Of a DNA stretch of 64,000 nucleotides, positions 38,584 to 49,514 are shown one piece after another (position 1 is the stretch's first letter; each line of letters begins with the position of its first letter). A program made the position numbers and the translations under genes. The notes beneath the pieces were generated by a model that saw only the letters and a program-made list of their open reading frames with translations, had not been told where the DNA came from and did not search any database. The stretch is taken from assembly GCF_011752995.1 (NCBI RefSeq), contig NZ_VWWL01000001.1, positions 372,001-436,000 of the forward strand, read 5' to 3'. This stretch comes from Burkholderia sp. Ax-1724. GTDB lineage: Bacteria; Pseudomonadota; Gammaproteobacteria; Burkholderiales; Burkholderiaceae.

Positions 38584-39897
38584 ATGTTTGAAGAAACCCG
38601 TGCCAATGTTCCGCTCGCCGAACGCCTGCGGCCCCGCAATATCGACGAAGTGATCGGCCAGGCGCATCTGCTCGGGCCGAACAAGCCGCTCAGGGTCGCG
38701 TTCGAATCCGGCGAAGCCCATTCGATGATCCTCTGGGGGCCGCCCGGCGTCGGCAAGACTACGCTCGCGCGGCTCATGGCCGATGCGTTTCATGCTCAGT
38801 TCATCGCGCTCTCGGCGGTGCTCTCGGGCGTGAAGGATATCCGCGAGGCGGTCGAGACCGCGCAGATTCATCGCGCGAACGGGCATCAGACGCTGGTGTT
38901 CGTCGACGAGGTGCATCGCTTCAACAAGAGCCAGCAGGACGCGTTCTTGCCGCACGTCGAATCGGGGCTGTTCGTATTCGTCGGCGCGACGACCGAGAAC
39001 CCGTCGTTCGAGGTCAACAGCGCGCTACTGTCGCGCGCGGCGGTCTACGTGCTGAAGAGCCTCACCGACGACGAGCAGCGCGAACTGCTCGAACGCGCGC
39101 AGAAGGAACTCGGCGGCCTCACGTTCACCGACGAAGCGCGCGCCGCGCTGATCGGTTCCGCCGACGGCGACGGCCGCAAGCTGCTGAACAACCTCGAAAT
39201 CGTCGCGCGCGCGGCCGCGCAGCAGAAGACCCGCGAGATCGACGGCACCTTGCTCGGCAGTGCGCTCGCCGAAAACCTGCGGCGCTTCGACAAGGGCGGC
39301 GACGCATTCTACGACCAGATCAGCGCGCTGCATAAATCGGTGCGCGGCAGCAGTCCGGACGGCGCGCTCTACTGGTTCTGCCGCATGCTCGACGGCGGCG
39401 CGGACCCGCGCTATCTCGCTCGGCGCATCGTGCGCATGGCGTGGGAAGACATCGGTCTCGCCGATCCGCGCGCCGCGCGCATCGCGCTCGACGCCGCCGA
39501 AACCTACGAGCGGCTCGGCACGCCCGAAGGCGAGCTCGCGCTTGCGCAGGCGATCATCTATCTCGCGGTCGCGCCGAAATCGAACGCCGGATACAACGCG
39601 TACAACGAGGCCCGGCGCTTCGTCGGCAAGGACCAGTCGCGCGCGGTGCCGGTGCATCTGCGCAACGCGCCGACGAAGCTGATGAAGGAACTCGGCTACG
39701 GCCACGACTACCGTTACGCGCACGACGAGCCCGATGCGTACGCGGCCGGCGAGACCTATCTGCCGGACGGCATGCGCGATCCGCGCTGGTATCAGCCGAC
39801 GCCGCGCGGGCTCGAAGGCAAGATCGGCGAGAAGCTCGCGCGGCTTGCCGATCTCGATGCGCAGTGGCGCGCGGAGAACAAGGCGAAGAAGGGGTGA
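38584..39897 (+). CDS. rarA: Replication-associated recombination protein A (AAA+ ATPase)
   Basis: RarA/MgsA is a clamp-loader-like AAA+ ATPase acting at stalled replication forks. The 437 residues begin [26 protein letters not shown]. Walker A is GPPGVGKTT (52-60), Walker B is [10 protein letters not shown], sensor 1 is [10 protein letters not shown], and the arginine finger region follows. The C-terminal tetramerisation domain ends about residue 425 ([14 protein letters not shown]). The length is normal. serS follows after 93 bp, the common neighbour. Confidence 0.95.
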   Translation: MFEETRANVPLAERLRPRNIDEVIGQAHLLGPNKPLRVAFESGEAHSMILWGPPGVGKTTLARLMADAFHAQFIALSAVLSGVKDIREAVETAQIHRANGHQTLVFVDEVHRFNKSQQDAFLPHVESGLFVFVGATTENPSFEVNSALLSRAAVYVLKSLTDDEQRELLERAQKELGGLTFTDEARAALIGSADGDGRKLLNNLEIVARAAAQQKTREIDGTLLGSALAENLRRFDKGGDAFYDQISALHKSVRGSSPDGALYWFCRMLDGGADPRYLARRIVRMAWEDIGLADPRAARIALDAAETYERLGTPEGELALAQAIIYLAVAPKSNAGYNAYNEARRFVGKDQSRAVPVHLRNAPTKLMKELGYGHDYRYAHDEPDAYAAGETYLPDGMRDPRWYQPTPRGLEGKIGEKLARLADLDAQWRAENKAKKG

Positions 39898-41286
<1,389 letters not shown>

Positions 41287-41417
41287 GTGCGTGATCGGCT
41301 GGTGCAGCTGTTGTGAGTGGCGTGTCGTTCGGCGTCGTCGTGTGGTTCGATTGCGCCGCAACGGCTTGCTGCCTGCCCGCCTGTCGGGCTTTTCTAAAAA
41401 AATTTTCGGCGAAGGGC

Positions 41418-41447
41418 TTGGAAAACAGGCTCGAGCTGTTCTATAAT
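41418..41447 (+). promoter_or_regulatory. Promoter of the tRNA-Ser gene
   Basis: TTGGAA (41418-41423), 18-bp spacer, TATAAT (41442-41447, consensus). It lies about 80 bp before the mature tRNA 5' end. Confidence 0.7.
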
Positions 41448-41529
41448 CTTGTTCTCCCAAGCAACGACCCGCTTGGATCTGGCGAAGCAGTAGCAGGAAG
41501 TTGAAGTCGCACTGCGAGTTGGAATACCC

Positions 41530-41620
41530 GGAAAGGTGGCAGAGTGGTCGAATGCGCTGGACTCGAAATCCAGTGTACGGTTATACCGTACCGTGAGTTC
41601 GAATCTCACCCTTTCCGCCA
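41530..41620 (+). tRNA. tRNA-Ser (anticodon CGA)
   Basis: 91 bases with encoded CCA. The acceptor stem GGAAAGG pairs with CCTTTCC. The anticodon arm is CTGGA-CTCGAAA-TCCAG with anticodon CGA (41564-41566), reading UCG. The long variable arm TACGGTTATACCGTA is typical of class II tRNA-Ser, and the T arm carries GTTCGAATC. Confidence 0.98.
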
Positions 41621-41626
41621 AATTAG

Positions 41627-41660
41627 AAAACCCCGTAAGCCTCAGGCTTACGGGGTTTTT
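41627..41660. terminator. Terminator after tRNA-Ser, shared with the SnoaL-like gene
   Basis: Perfect 15-bp arms AAAACCCCGTAAGCC/GGCTTACGGGGTTTT around TCA, with T5 on plus and A/T ends on both strands. It can end the tRNA transcript, and possibly the minus-strand transcript reaching from the right. Confidence 0.9.
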
Positions 41661-41781
41661 GCTTTTTAGTCTCCAGTTCCTGGCGCATCACCTTGCTCGA
41701 TTCGAGGTGGTGTTGCGTTTAAAAACTGCTGGAAACCAGAGACCGCCTCATCAAAACGAAGCACAAACACGAACCACGCGT

Positions 41782-42207
41782 CTAGCTCGCCTCTGCGCGC
41801 TTGAGCAGGCTCCGATGCACCTCCAGCGCATTACGCTCGACCCAGTTGTGCTGAAGCAACCCATCTTCGCGGACATGAATCACCGCGGTCCCGGTCATGT
41901 AAATCGGCGACCCGCACGGCTCGGCGCCCATCACGCCGTTGTTCTTGCCCGTGACCGCCCAGCGGGTCGCGACACGGTCTCCCGCTTCGTTCTGAAACAT
42001 CTCGACGATTTCGAAGTTGAAGTCGTCGATCGAGGTGAGGAACGCGCCGACCCACTGCTTGAACGTTTCGCGAGGGCCGATTACCGTGCCGCCCGACGTG
42101 ATCGCAAAGTCTTCCGCGACGAGCCGATCGGCGGCCTCGGGATTCTTGCCTTGCCATACTTCTCGCCAGAAAGCCTCGACGATCGAAACAGAATTTCGCT
42201 TGCTCAT
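41782..42207 (-). CDS. SnoaL-like / NTF2-fold polyketide cyclase-family protein
   Basis: 141 residues with the cone-shaped NTF2-like fold: N-terminal helix VEAFWREVWQGKNPEAADRLVAEDF, then FKQWVGAFLTSIDDFNFEI and a closing sheet RWAVTGKNNG...GTAVIHVREDGLL. Family members include cyclases, isomerases and orphan ligand binders, so no substrate is proposed. It diverges from a LysR gene with a 102-bp gap, the usual sign of a regulator and its target. Confidence 0.82.
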   Translation of the reverse strand: MSKRNSVSIVEAFWREVWQGKNPEAADRLVAEDFAITSGGTVIGPRETFKQWVGAFLTSIDDFNFEIVEMFQNEAGDRVATRWAVTGKNNGVMGAEPCGSPIYMTGTAVIHVREDGLLQHNWVERNALEVHRSLLKRAEAS

Positions 42208-42275
42208 TTTTTCTCCAGTAAAACGAGGTGATGAGGTAATATCCGCCTCTATAATGAAGAAATCAAACGAATAAG

Positions 42276-42305
42276 ACTTATAGGATCAAGTAGCGATACT
42301 TATAG
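42276..42305. promoter_or_regulatory. Direct repeat ACTTATAG with 22-bp spacing, likely LysR site
   Basis: ACTTATAG at 42276-42283 and 42298-42305, two helical turns apart. The first overlaps the palindrome ATAAG-A-CTTAT (42271-42281). It lies between the divergent SnoaL-like and LysR genes. Confidence 0.55.
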
Positions 42306-42309
42306 ATAG

Positions 42310-43221
42310 ATGAAACTTCCCGACCTCGAAATGGACCTGCTGAGAGCTTTTGTCGCCGTTGCCGAGGCGGGCAGTTTCACGGCCGCCGCGGAACGGGTCG
42401 GCCGCACGCAATCGGCTGTCAGCCAGAAAATTCTTCGTCTCGAAGAGGCGCTGCAGATGCGCGTGAGCGAGCGGACCAGCCGCTCGCTCACGCTGACGCG
42501 CGACGGCGAGCGCGTTCTGGTTGCCGTGAGGCGGCTGCTCGATCAATACGAGAGCTTTCTGCGCGAAGTATTCGAGCCGCCCAACGTGTCTGTTCTGCGG
42601 CTTGGCGTGGCGGAAAATCTGCTACAGGCGCAGTTGCCGAATTTTCTCGCGCGCCTGAAGAGTCTCTACCGCGACGTGCAGCTCGAACTGACGACCGATT
42701 CGAGCCAGCACCTTCTGAAAGCCCTCGAACAGAAAAAGCTCGATGTCGCCATCGTTGGGGTCATCGGCAAAACGTCGGCGCGGCGTAGCCGGGTCGTCTG
42801 GAGCGAGCCGCTAGTGTGGGTCGCCGGAGCCGGTTTTCGCGACGAACCCCGCTATCCCGCGAAGCTCGTCATGATGCAGCCGCCCTGCATCTATCGCGAG
42901 ATCATTGCCGACTCGCTCGCGTCGGCGCGGCGCGAATGGACCCCTACCTGCACGGTCAGCAATCTGGGCGGCATGCAGGCGGCGATCCTTGGCGGCCTGG
43001 GGGTGACGGTGCTGAGCCGCTCGCAGGTGCGGGACGGCATGCGGGTCATGCCGGCGTCGAGAAACTGGCCTGCGTTGCCGCCGATCAAAGTCGAAGTAAT
43101 GGGCGACCGGACCGAAATTCAGCACATGATCCCGCCGCTCGTTTCGCTGCTCCAGGAAAGCCTGGAAATGGGCCTCGCAACGAACCTGGAAACGTCGTCG
43201 AACCCGGCGCAGGCCCGCTGA
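42310..43221 (+). CDS. LysR-family transcriptional regulator
   Basis: 303 residues. The winged helix (about 8-65) has AFVAVAEAGSFTAAAERVGRTQSAVSQKI, a textbook LysR N-terminus. The effector domain spans about 95-290. The start is uncertain: the first ATG (MKLPDLEMDLL) has no clear ribosome site and the next in-frame ATG (MDLLRAF) is seven codons later. It probably regulates the divergent SnoaL-like gene through the ACTTATAG repeats. It converges with the chemoreceptor gene. Confidence 0.88.
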   Translation: MKLPDLEMDLLRAFVAVAEAGSFTAAAERVGRTQSAVSQKILRLEEALQMRVSERTSRSLTLTRDGERVLVAVRRLLDQYESFLREVFEPPNVSVLRLGVAENLLQAQLPNFLARLKSLYRDVQLELTTDSSQHLLKALEQKKLDVAIVGVIGKTSARRSRVVWSEPLVWVAGAGFRDEPRYPAKLVMMQPPCIYREIIADSLASARREWTPTCTVSNLGGMQAAILGGLGVTVLSRSQVRDGMRVMPASRNWPALPPIKVEVMGDRTEIQHMIPPLVSLLQESLEMGLATNLETSSNPAQAR

Positions 43222-43225
43222 TTCC

Positions 43226-43247
43226 GCCAGCCTCGGTCGAGGCTGGC
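43226..43247. terminator. Symmetric hairpin between convergent LysR and chemoreceptor genes
   Basis: Perfect 9-bp stem GCCAGCCTC/GAGGCTGGC with loop GGTC, five bases after the LysR stop. No U-run on either strand, so termination is doubtful. Confidence 0.4.
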
Positions 43248-43300
43248 TGGCCCACACCACGAGGCTCGAATCCGCGTTTCGAGTCCCGCGGCGGCGGCCC

Positions 43301-44842
43301 TCACGCCACCTTGAACCCTTCCATCAACTCGCTCAAGGCGCGCGCCTGATCCGCCAGCGATGCCGCCGCCGCCGCGCTTTCCTCGACGAGCGCCGCGTTC
43401 TGCTGCGTCACTTCGTCCATCTGCGTGATCGCGAGTCCCACCTGCTGAATCCCGTCGCTCTGCTCGCGCGAAGCCTGCGCGATCTCGCCGACGATGCCCG
43501 TCACGCGTGCAATCGCCGCCTCGATCTGCTGCATCGTGCCGCCCGCGTCTTCGACGAGGCCCGCGCCGCGTTCGACGCGCGAGGTCGAATCGGCAATCAG
43601 CGCGCCGATCTCGCGCGCCGCGGCCGCCGAGCGTTGCGCGAGGCTGCGCACCTCGCCGGCCACCACCGCGAAGCCGCGGCCTTCGTCGCCGGCGCGCGCG
43701 GCTTCGACGGCCGCGTTGAGCGCGAGGATATTCGTCTGGAACGCGATGCTCTCGATCGTGCCGATGATGCCCGTCATCTGCGCGGAACCCGTGTGGATCG
43801 CGCGCATCGTTTCAATCATGCTGCCGACCGCGTCGCGGCCGTGCGCGGCGAGGTCCGACGCGCCGCGCGCGAGTGTGCTGGCCTGCTCGGCATGGCTCGC
43901 GTTGAGCTGCACGGTCGCGGTGATCTGTTCCATCGCGGATGCCGTTTCGCCGAGCGAGGCCGCCTGTTCCTCGGTGCGTTGCGAGAGGTCCTGATTGCCC
44001 GCCGCGATCTGCTGCGTGGCCGAGGCGATCGCCGTCGAACCCGAGCGCACCGACGTGACCGTGCCGAGCAGACGCGCCTGCATCGCGGCGAGCGCGCGCA
44101 GCAGCGTGCCCATTTCGTCGTTCGCGTGCGCCGCCGCGCGCGTGCGCAGATCGCCCGCCGCGATCGCGTCGAACTGATGCAGCGCGCTCGCGAGCGGCGT
44201 CATGATCGCGCGGCGCAGCGAGCGCCAGCTCAGGAACGCGACCGCAAGCGCCAGCACGATGCTTGCCGCGCAGGTCGCGAGCATCGCGCGAAAGAGCGCG
44301 TTGGAGCGCGCGCCGGCCTCGGTCGCCTGCGCGTCGAGATAGCTTTCGAGCTTGCCCTGGCTCTCGTTCATCGCGCTGTAGAGCGCGATCAGGTGCTGCG
44401 CGCGGCTTTCGTCCATCCAGCCCGTGTCGCCGCCGCGGATCGCCTCGATCAGCTTGTCGATGCCGTCGTGGCGCACGGCACTGCGTTTCGTGTCGAGGTC
44501 GGCGGTGAGGGCCGCGAGTTCGGCGCTCTTCGGCAAGGCGCGGAACTCGGCCCAGTGACGGTCGGATTCCACGAGCAGGCTGTTCGCGCGATCGAGCTGC
44601 ATCGCAAGCTGCGGCGAGTGCGGATTGGCCATCGCCCAGTCGAGCCCGTAGCGAGCGCGCGACATCGCCGTGCCGGACTTGCCGAGCACGACGACCGACG
44701 CGTAATGCACCGCATAGGCGTCGCGCTGCGCGCGATTGCTTTGGGCCATGCCGACGATGCCGATCGCGCCGGTCGCGATCAGCAGCAGGGCGAGGAACGC
44801 GATCGTGGCGGCGATGCGTGCGTTGAGCGTGAGATTTTTCAT
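43301..44842 (-). CDS. Methyl-accepting chemotaxis protein
   Basis: 513-residue inner-membrane chemoreceptor. The first membrane helix is about 7-30, the periplasmic four-helix-bundle sensor about 35-190, and the second helix about 190-212 (AMLATCAASIVLALAVAFLSW). A HAMP domain follows, then the signalling domain with the hairpin tip ESIAFQTNILALNAAVEAARAGDEGRGFAVVAGEVR. The C-terminus ends in MEGFKVA without the pentapeptide CheR/CheB tether. The ligand is unknown and no chemotaxis genes lie nearby. The start MKNLTLNARI was chosen, with an SD-like GGAAGGG upstream. Confidence 0.93.
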   Translation of the reverse strand: MKNLTLNARIAATIAFLALLLIATGAIGIVGMAQSNRAQRDAYAVHYASVVVLGKSGTAMSRARYGLDWAMANPHSPQLAMQLDRANSLLVESDRHWAEFRALPKSAELAALTADLDTKRSAVRHDGIDKLIEAIRGGDTGWMDESRAQHLIALYSAMNESQGKLESYLDAQATEAGARSNALFRAMLATCAASIVLALAVAFLSWRSLRRAIMTPLASALHQFDAIAAGDLRTRAAAHANDEMGTLLRALAAMQARLLGTVTSVRSGSTAIASATQQIAAGNQDLSQRTEEQAASLGETASAMEQITATVQLNASHAEQASTLARGASDLAAHGRDAVGSMIETMRAIHTGSAQMTGIIGTIESIAFQTNILALNAAVEAARAGDEGRGFAVVAGEVRSLAQRSAAAAREIGALIADSTSRVERGAGLVEDAGGTMQQIEAAIARVTGIVGEIAQASREQSDGIQQVGLAITQMDEVTQQNAALVEESAAAAASLADQARALSELMEGFKVA

Positions 44843-45263
44843 CGGAAGGGAGCGTTCGGGTTGCCGTAATCGTCGTCTCGTTCCTTTAATGAAACAAAAC
44901 GACACCAATGGAATGAATAACGGCATATAACGGCATTTCGACGCGATCTATTTAGGCCTGGTGGCGAAGTTAAGGCACCTCGCCGTGGGTCCGCCTGCGG
45001 GTCGCCGAGATGCTCGGCCCGCCCCGGCAAGCCGAACGGACTGCTAAGCGATACTGATTTATTCCGGGCTCCGGCGCGACGACGCGTCTCGAATGGTTCA
45101 CCGCCGCGCAGGTCGTTTTGCCCGGTTTTGCCAGGGGGGCCGCGCGATCCTCTGTACAATTGACACGATCGACCGCTGGCGCGAGCAGGATCGGCCGCTT
45201 CGCTCGCGGCGGCACGACGTCGTCGAACATTCGAAATCCATCCGACCCACATCGACTGAATTC
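44843..45263. other. Divergent intergenic region, chemoreceptor / map
   Basis: 421 bp that should contain both promoters. I see no convincing repeat, terminator or small gene in it. TACAAT followed by TTGACA near 45162-45175 is in the wrong order for a promoter. Confidence 0.35.
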
Positions 45264-46049
45264 ATGGCCATTACCTACAAGACTCCCGACGATATCGCGA
45301 GGCTGCGCATTGCCGGCCGCCTCGCGGCCGACGTGCTGGCAATGATCGGCGAGCACGTCAAGGCCGGCGTGTCCACCGACGAACTCGACGCGCTGTGCAA
45401 CGACTACATCGTCAACACGCAGAAGTCGATTCCGGCCAACGTCGGTTATCTGGGCTTTCCGAAGACCGTCTGCACCTCGGTCAACAGCGTGGTGTGCCAC
45501 GGCATTCCGAACCGCAACGAGGTTCTCGAGGACGGCGACATCATCAACATCGACGTCGCGATCATCAAGGACGGCTATTTCGGCGACACGAGCCGCATGT
45601 ACTGCGTCGGCCAGCCGAGCCCGGTCGCGCGTCAGCTGATCGACACGACTTACGAGGCGATGGTCGCCGGCATGCGCGAGGTGAAGCCGGGTGCGACGCT
45701 CGGCGACGTCGGCCACGCGATCCAGAAGGTCGCGCAGCGCGATGGTTTTTCGATCGTGCGCGACTACTGCGGACACGGCATCGGCCGCGTCTATCACGAG
45801 GACCCGCAGGTGCTGCACTACGGCCAGCCGGGGCAGGGCGTGCGCCTGAAACCGGGCATGGTCTTCACGATCGAGCCGATGGTCAACGCGGGCCGCGCCG
45901 GCACGAGCGTGCAGCGCGACGGCTGGACCGTGGTCACGAAGGACCGCTCGCTCTCGGCGCAATGGGAGCACATGGTTGCCGTGACCGAGGACGGCTACGA
46001 ACTGCTCACACCGTGGCCGGACGGCACCGGCCGCTACGAGGCGCCGTGA
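45264..46049 (+). CDS. map: Methionine aminopeptidase, type I
   Basis: Removes the initiator Met from new proteins. The 261 residues contain the five metal ligands in sequence: Asp in NIDVAII, Asp in GDTSR, His in GHGIGRVYHEDP, Glu in TIEPM and Glu in WEHMVAV. It starts MAITYKTPDDIARLR. It is away from rpsB, where beta-proteobacterial map often lies, so it may be one of two copies in the genome; that cannot be checked here. Confidence 0.96.
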   Translation: MAITYKTPDDIARLRIAGRLAADVLAMIGEHVKAGVSTDELDALCNDYIVNTQKSIPANVGYLGFPKTVCTSVNSVVCHGIPNRNEVLEDGDIINIDVAIIKDGYFGDTSRMYCVGQPSPVARQLIDTTYEAMVAGMREVKPGATLGDVGHAIQKVAQRDGFSIVRDYCGHGIGRVYHEDPQVLHYGQPGQGVRLKPGMVFTIEPMVNAGRAGTSVQRDGWTVVTKDRSLSAQWEHMVAVTEDGYELLTPWPDGTGRYEAP

Positions 46050-46220
46050 GCGCGCCGCATGCCAGATTGCAGCGCATGCGGGCCGTATCGAGAGTGGCCT
46101 GCATGGTTCGCATGCGAGGCGAACACGTCGCGCGCGCGGCTGTTCTGGTCAATAATAATTTGACTCGCGTGCCGGTTCGGTTAAAGCTACGCGTTAGGGT
46201 TTCAAGGGGTTTTTGTCTGC

Positions 46221-46751
46221 ATGAGTCCGTCACTGACCGTTCGCCGCATCACCGCTGAGCAGGGCGCCGTTTTTCGCGAACTCCGTACTGCGTCGCTGCG
46301 GGAGGCGCCCTATGCCTTCGGCGCGACACTCGAGGACGCGTTGTCGGCCGACGCCGCCAGCTTCGATGCCACCGCGGCCGAGCACGCGGTTTCGCCGGCC
46401 GTCGGCACCTTCATTCTCTACACCGAGGGTCATCCAGCCGGGCTGATCGAAGCGCATTTCGAGGACACCGCGGCGCGCCGCGCGTTCGTCTGCGAACTAT
46501 GGGTGGCGCCGGCGGTGCGTCATCTGCGCGGTGGCGAACTGCTCGTCGATACCGCGAGCAACTGGCTTGCGAGCGCGAGCGCCACCGAAATCTACGCATG
46601 GGTTGCCGACGCGAACCGCAACGCGATGCGCTTTTACGAAGCGCTCGGCTTCGGTCCCGCCGGCGAGCACCGGCGCGTCGTGCGCGCGCCCGAGCAGGCC
46701 GAAAGCCTGCTGGTGCGACACGTGAGCGCCACCTCGCACACGCACGGGTAG
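46221..46751 (+). CDS. GNAT-family N-acetyltransferase
   Basis: 176 residues with the GNAT fold: LTVRRITAEQGAVFRELRTASLREAPYAFG at the N-terminus, a central strand CELWVAPAVRHLRGGELLVDTA (acetyl-CoA loop in the slightly degenerate form VRHLRGGELL), and ANRNAMRFYEALGF near the end. The substrate is unknown. It lies 170 bp after map and may be independent. Confidence 0.88.
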   Translation: MSPSLTVRRITAEQGAVFRELRTASLREAPYAFGATLEDALSADAASFDATAAEHAVSPAVGTFILYTEGHPAGLIEAHFEDTAARRAFVCELWVAPAVRHLRGGELLVDTASNWLASASATEIYAWVADANRNAMRFYEALGFGPAGEHRRVVRAPEQAESLLVRHVSATSHTHG

Positions 46752-46890
46752 CGGCGAGCGGCGTGCCAGCAGGCCGCCTGCCTCTGCGTCGCGCTGCTTC
46801 GAGATGTCTCCGGCGCGCATGTCCGGTGCGCCAATTTCTTTTGTCTCGTCCACGATTGCGGCCGCGCCACGGTGTTGCCGTCGTTCGCGC

Positions 46891-46918
46891 ATGTCTTGCG
46901 CGATATGTCTTGCGCGAG
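46891..46918. repeat. 14-bp tandem duplication upstream of minC
   Basis: ATGTCTTGCGCGA followed by T (46891-46904), then by G (46905-46918): two units differing in one base. They lie in the 290-bp gap between the acetyltransferase gene and minC. Confidence 0.8.
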
Positions 46919-47041
46919 ACGTGTGGCGGCGCCTATCGGGCGCTGCGCCGCGCCACGCGCGCGACAGCAGATTCTCCCGGCAAAAAAACTGGCCGGGCGC
47001 GTGTACGCCTGTAAAATACGCAAAATTTTTTGCCGAACGCT

Positions 47042-47896
47042 ATGTCGCCCAAGAAATCGCCTTTTTTCGAACTTCGCAGCGGCTCTGTCGACACGCTCAT
47101 GTTCGTGGTCAAAACGACCGACCTCGACGCGATGCGCGCCGAACTGACGCGGCGCTTCGAGGCGACCCCCGAATTCTTCGCTAACGACGTCGTCGCGATC
47201 GACGTGCGGCGTCTCGCCGAAAACGAACGCGTGCCGCTCGTCGACATCGCGCAACTGCTCGACAGCGTGCGCATGCGGCCGGTCGGCGTGGTCGCCCATG
47301 CGGCGCAAGCGTGGGCGACCGAAACCGCCTTGCCGCTGCTCGAAGCGCGCGACCGGCGCGGCGCCGCGGCGAAGCAGGGCGACGAAGAGGGCACGGCGGC
47401 AAACGTGAGTGCCGGCGTAGCGGCAAGCGCGACAGCAGGCACGGCGGCAGATACCGCGACGAACACCGCAACCGCCACGGCCACCGCGTCCATTGCCGCT
47501 GGCGTAGGCACCACGCTCGACCCGGCGGCCGCCGCTGAATCCGCGCGGCTCGCCGCCTCGCCGCAAACCATGGTGATCGACAAGCCGCTGCGCTCGGGCC
47601 AGCGCATCTACGCCAAGGGCGACCTCGTCGTGCTCGGTCTCGTGAGCTACGGCGCCGAGGTGATCGCGGAAGGCAACATCCACATTTACGCGCCGCTGCG
47701 CGGCCGGGCATTGGCCGGCGTGCAGGGCAATCACGACGCGCGCATTTTCTGCACGTGTCTCGAACCGGAACTGATCTCGATCGCGGGCATCTATCGAACG
47801 ACCGAGAACCCGCTGCCGGCCGACGTGCTCGGCAAGCCGGTGCAGATCTGGCTCGAACAAGAAAAACTGATGATCGAACCGTTGCGGCTCACCTGA
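47042..47896 (+). CDS. minC: Septum site-determining protein MinC
   Basis: Inhibits FtsZ ring assembly away from midcell. The 284 residues have an N-domain (1-105), an Ala/Thr-rich linker of about 60 residues (about 120-178), and the C-terminal right-handed beta-helix (about 180-284) with [14 protein letters not shown] and [16 protein letters not shown]. The linker is longer than in E. coli MinC (231 residues). I chose the ATG giving MSPKKSPFF over a TTG four codons upstream. It is first of minCDE. Confidence 0.94.
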   Translation: MSPKKSPFFELRSGSVDTLMFVVKTTDLDAMRAELTRRFEATPEFFANDVVAIDVRRLAENERVPLVDIAQLLDSVRMRPVGVVAHAAQAWATETALPLLEARDRRGAAAKQGDEEGTAANVSAGVAASATAGTAADTATNTATATATASIAAGVGTTLDPAAAAESARLAASPQTMVIDKPLRSGQRIYAKGDLVVLGLVSYGAEVIAEGNIHIYAPLRGRALAGVQGNHDARIFCTCLEPELISIAGIYRTTENPLPADVLGKPVQIWLEQEKLMIEPLRLT

Positions 47897-47999
47897 GAGA
47901 GGCGACGCGCGTGCTGCCCCGGGGGTAGTCCGGCACACCGCGTTTCACGGGAAAAAGCCGCACATAATTGACGCATTTGACGAACACAAGGTAAGGGTA

Positions 48000-48815
48000 A
48001 TGGCAAAAATCATTGTGGTGACTTCGGGCAAGGGTGGCGTGGGCAAGACGACCACGAGCGCGAGTTTTGCATCGGCCCTCGCATTGCGTGGCAGCAAGAC
48101 TGCCGTGATCGACTTCGACGTCGGCCTGCGCAACCTCGACCTCATCATGGGCTGCGAGCGCCGGGTCGTGTACGACCTGATCAACGTGATCCAGGGCGAA
48201 GCGAATCTGAACCAGGCGCTGATCAAGGACAAGAAGTGCGAGAACCTGTTCATCCTGCCGGCGTCGCAGACGCGCGACAAGGATGCGCTGACAATGGAAG
48301 GCGTCGAGAAGGTCATCAACGACCTGATCGCGATGGACTTCGAATACATCGTCTGCGATTCGCCGGCCGGTATCGAATCGGGCGCGCTGCTCGCGATGCA
48401 CTTCGCCGACGAAGCGCTGATCGTGACGAATCCGGAAGTGTCGTCGGTGCGCGACTCGGACCGCATTCTCGGCATTCTCTCGTCGAAGACCAAGCGCGCG
48501 ATCGAGGGCAAGGAGCCGATCAAGGAGCATCTGCTGATTACGCGCTACAACCCGAAGCGCGTGAACGAAGGCGAAATGCTTTCGCTGACCGATATCCAGG
48601 AAATCTTGCGCATCGACCTGATCGGCGTGATTCCCGAGTCGGAAGCCGTGCTGCACGCGTCGAACCAGGGTCTGCCGGCCGTGCACCTCGACGGCACCGA
48701 TGTGGCCGAAGCCTATAAGGACGTCGTGTCGCGTTTCCTCGGCGAGCAGAAGTCGCTCCGCTTTGTCGATTACCAGAAGCCCGGGCTGCTGCAGCGCCTC
48801 TTCGGCACCAAGTAA
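48000..48815 (+). CDS. minD: Septum site-determining ATPase MinD
   Basis: ParA-like ATPase that recruits MinC to the membrane and oscillates with MinE. The 271 residues have deviant Walker A GKGGVGKTTTS (10-20), CDSPAGIESGA, and a C-terminal amphipathic membrane helix, PGLLQRLFGTK. It lies 103 bp after minC and 15 bp before minE. Confidence 0.98.
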   Translation: MAKIIVVTSGKGGVGKTTTSASFASALALRGSKTAVIDFDVGLRNLDLIMGCERRVVYDLINVIQGEANLNQALIKDKKCENLFILPASQTRDKDALTMEGVEKVINDLIAMDFEYIVCDSPAGIESGALLAMHFADEALIVTNPEVSSVRDSDRILGILSSKTKRAIEGKEPIKEHLLITRYNPKRVNEGEMLSLTDIQEILRIDLIGVIPESEAVLHASNQGLPAVHLDGTDVAEAYKDVVSRFLGEQKSLRFVDYQKPGLLQRLFGTK

Positions 48816-48830
48816 GGGGGGACGCACGTA

Positions 48831-49085
48831 ATGTCGATTCTTTCGTTTTTGCTGGGCGAGAAAAAGAAGTCCGCGTCGGTAGCGAAGGAACGCCTGCAGT
48901 TGATCATCGCGCACGAGCGCGCCGGCGGCCATGCGCCCGCCGATTATCTGCCTGCGTTGCAACGCGAACTGGTGGCCGTGATCTCGAAGTACGTGAAGAT
49001 TTCCGACGACGATATTCGTGTGAGTCTCGAGCGTCAGGACGATCTCGAGGTGCTCGAAGTCAAGATCGAAATACCGCAGGTCTGA
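48831..49085 (+). CDS. minE: Cell division topological specificity factor MinE
   Basis: 84 residues. The N-terminal MinD-binding/membrane segment ([30 protein letters not shown]) is followed by the dimerising topological domain ([19 protein letters not shown]). It completes minCDE and is followed by a hairpin at 49107-49128. Confidence 0.97.
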   Translation: MSILSFLLGEKKKSASVAKERLQLIIAHERAGGHAPADYLPALQRELVAVISKYVKISDDDIRVSLERQDDLEVLEVKIEIPQV

Positions 49086-49514
49086 TCGTTCCGCGGGTGG
49101 GTTTGCCTGGCCGCCGGTGAGCGGCCAGTTTGTATCGCCGCAAATGCGCTGCATGGTGTCGTGTTGATTCAATGCGATGCTGTGCGGCGCTTTTCGTTTG
49201 TTGCTTCCCGTTTGTTGTTTGCGCTCGCATAGGCATGCACATGCGGCGGTCATGTAGACGCATCGTGCTGATGCTCATGTGCAGACCTTCTCTCCGAGTC
49301 TTCCCTCACCGTTGTCTCGCTGAAACTCCTTCGGTCATCGGCTTTCCGCTTCTCTCCCGCCTGACCCTGGAGGCGCTCGCCGCGCCCGATTCTCCGATCG
49401 AAATAATCCGTTGCATTTCAGCGTGCACCGTTACACGCGGCTCGTCAGCCGCCCGGAGCCCTCGCGCATTAAACCGGTAACGCCGCATCCGGTGTTCAAC
49501 CCAAGAGGGAGATC
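49086..49514. other. Intergenic region after minE
   Basis: 429 bp. It has the minE terminator at 49107-49133. The rest is locally less GC-rich, and TTGTTGCTTC/TTGTTGTTTG-like stretches occur near 49198-49220. No gene is supported. Confidence 0.4.
49107..49133 (+). terminator. Terminator after minE
   Basis: 8-bp stem CTGGCCGC (49107-49114) / GCGGCCAG (49121-49128), then TTTGT. It lies 22 bp past the minE stop. Confidence 0.65.
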
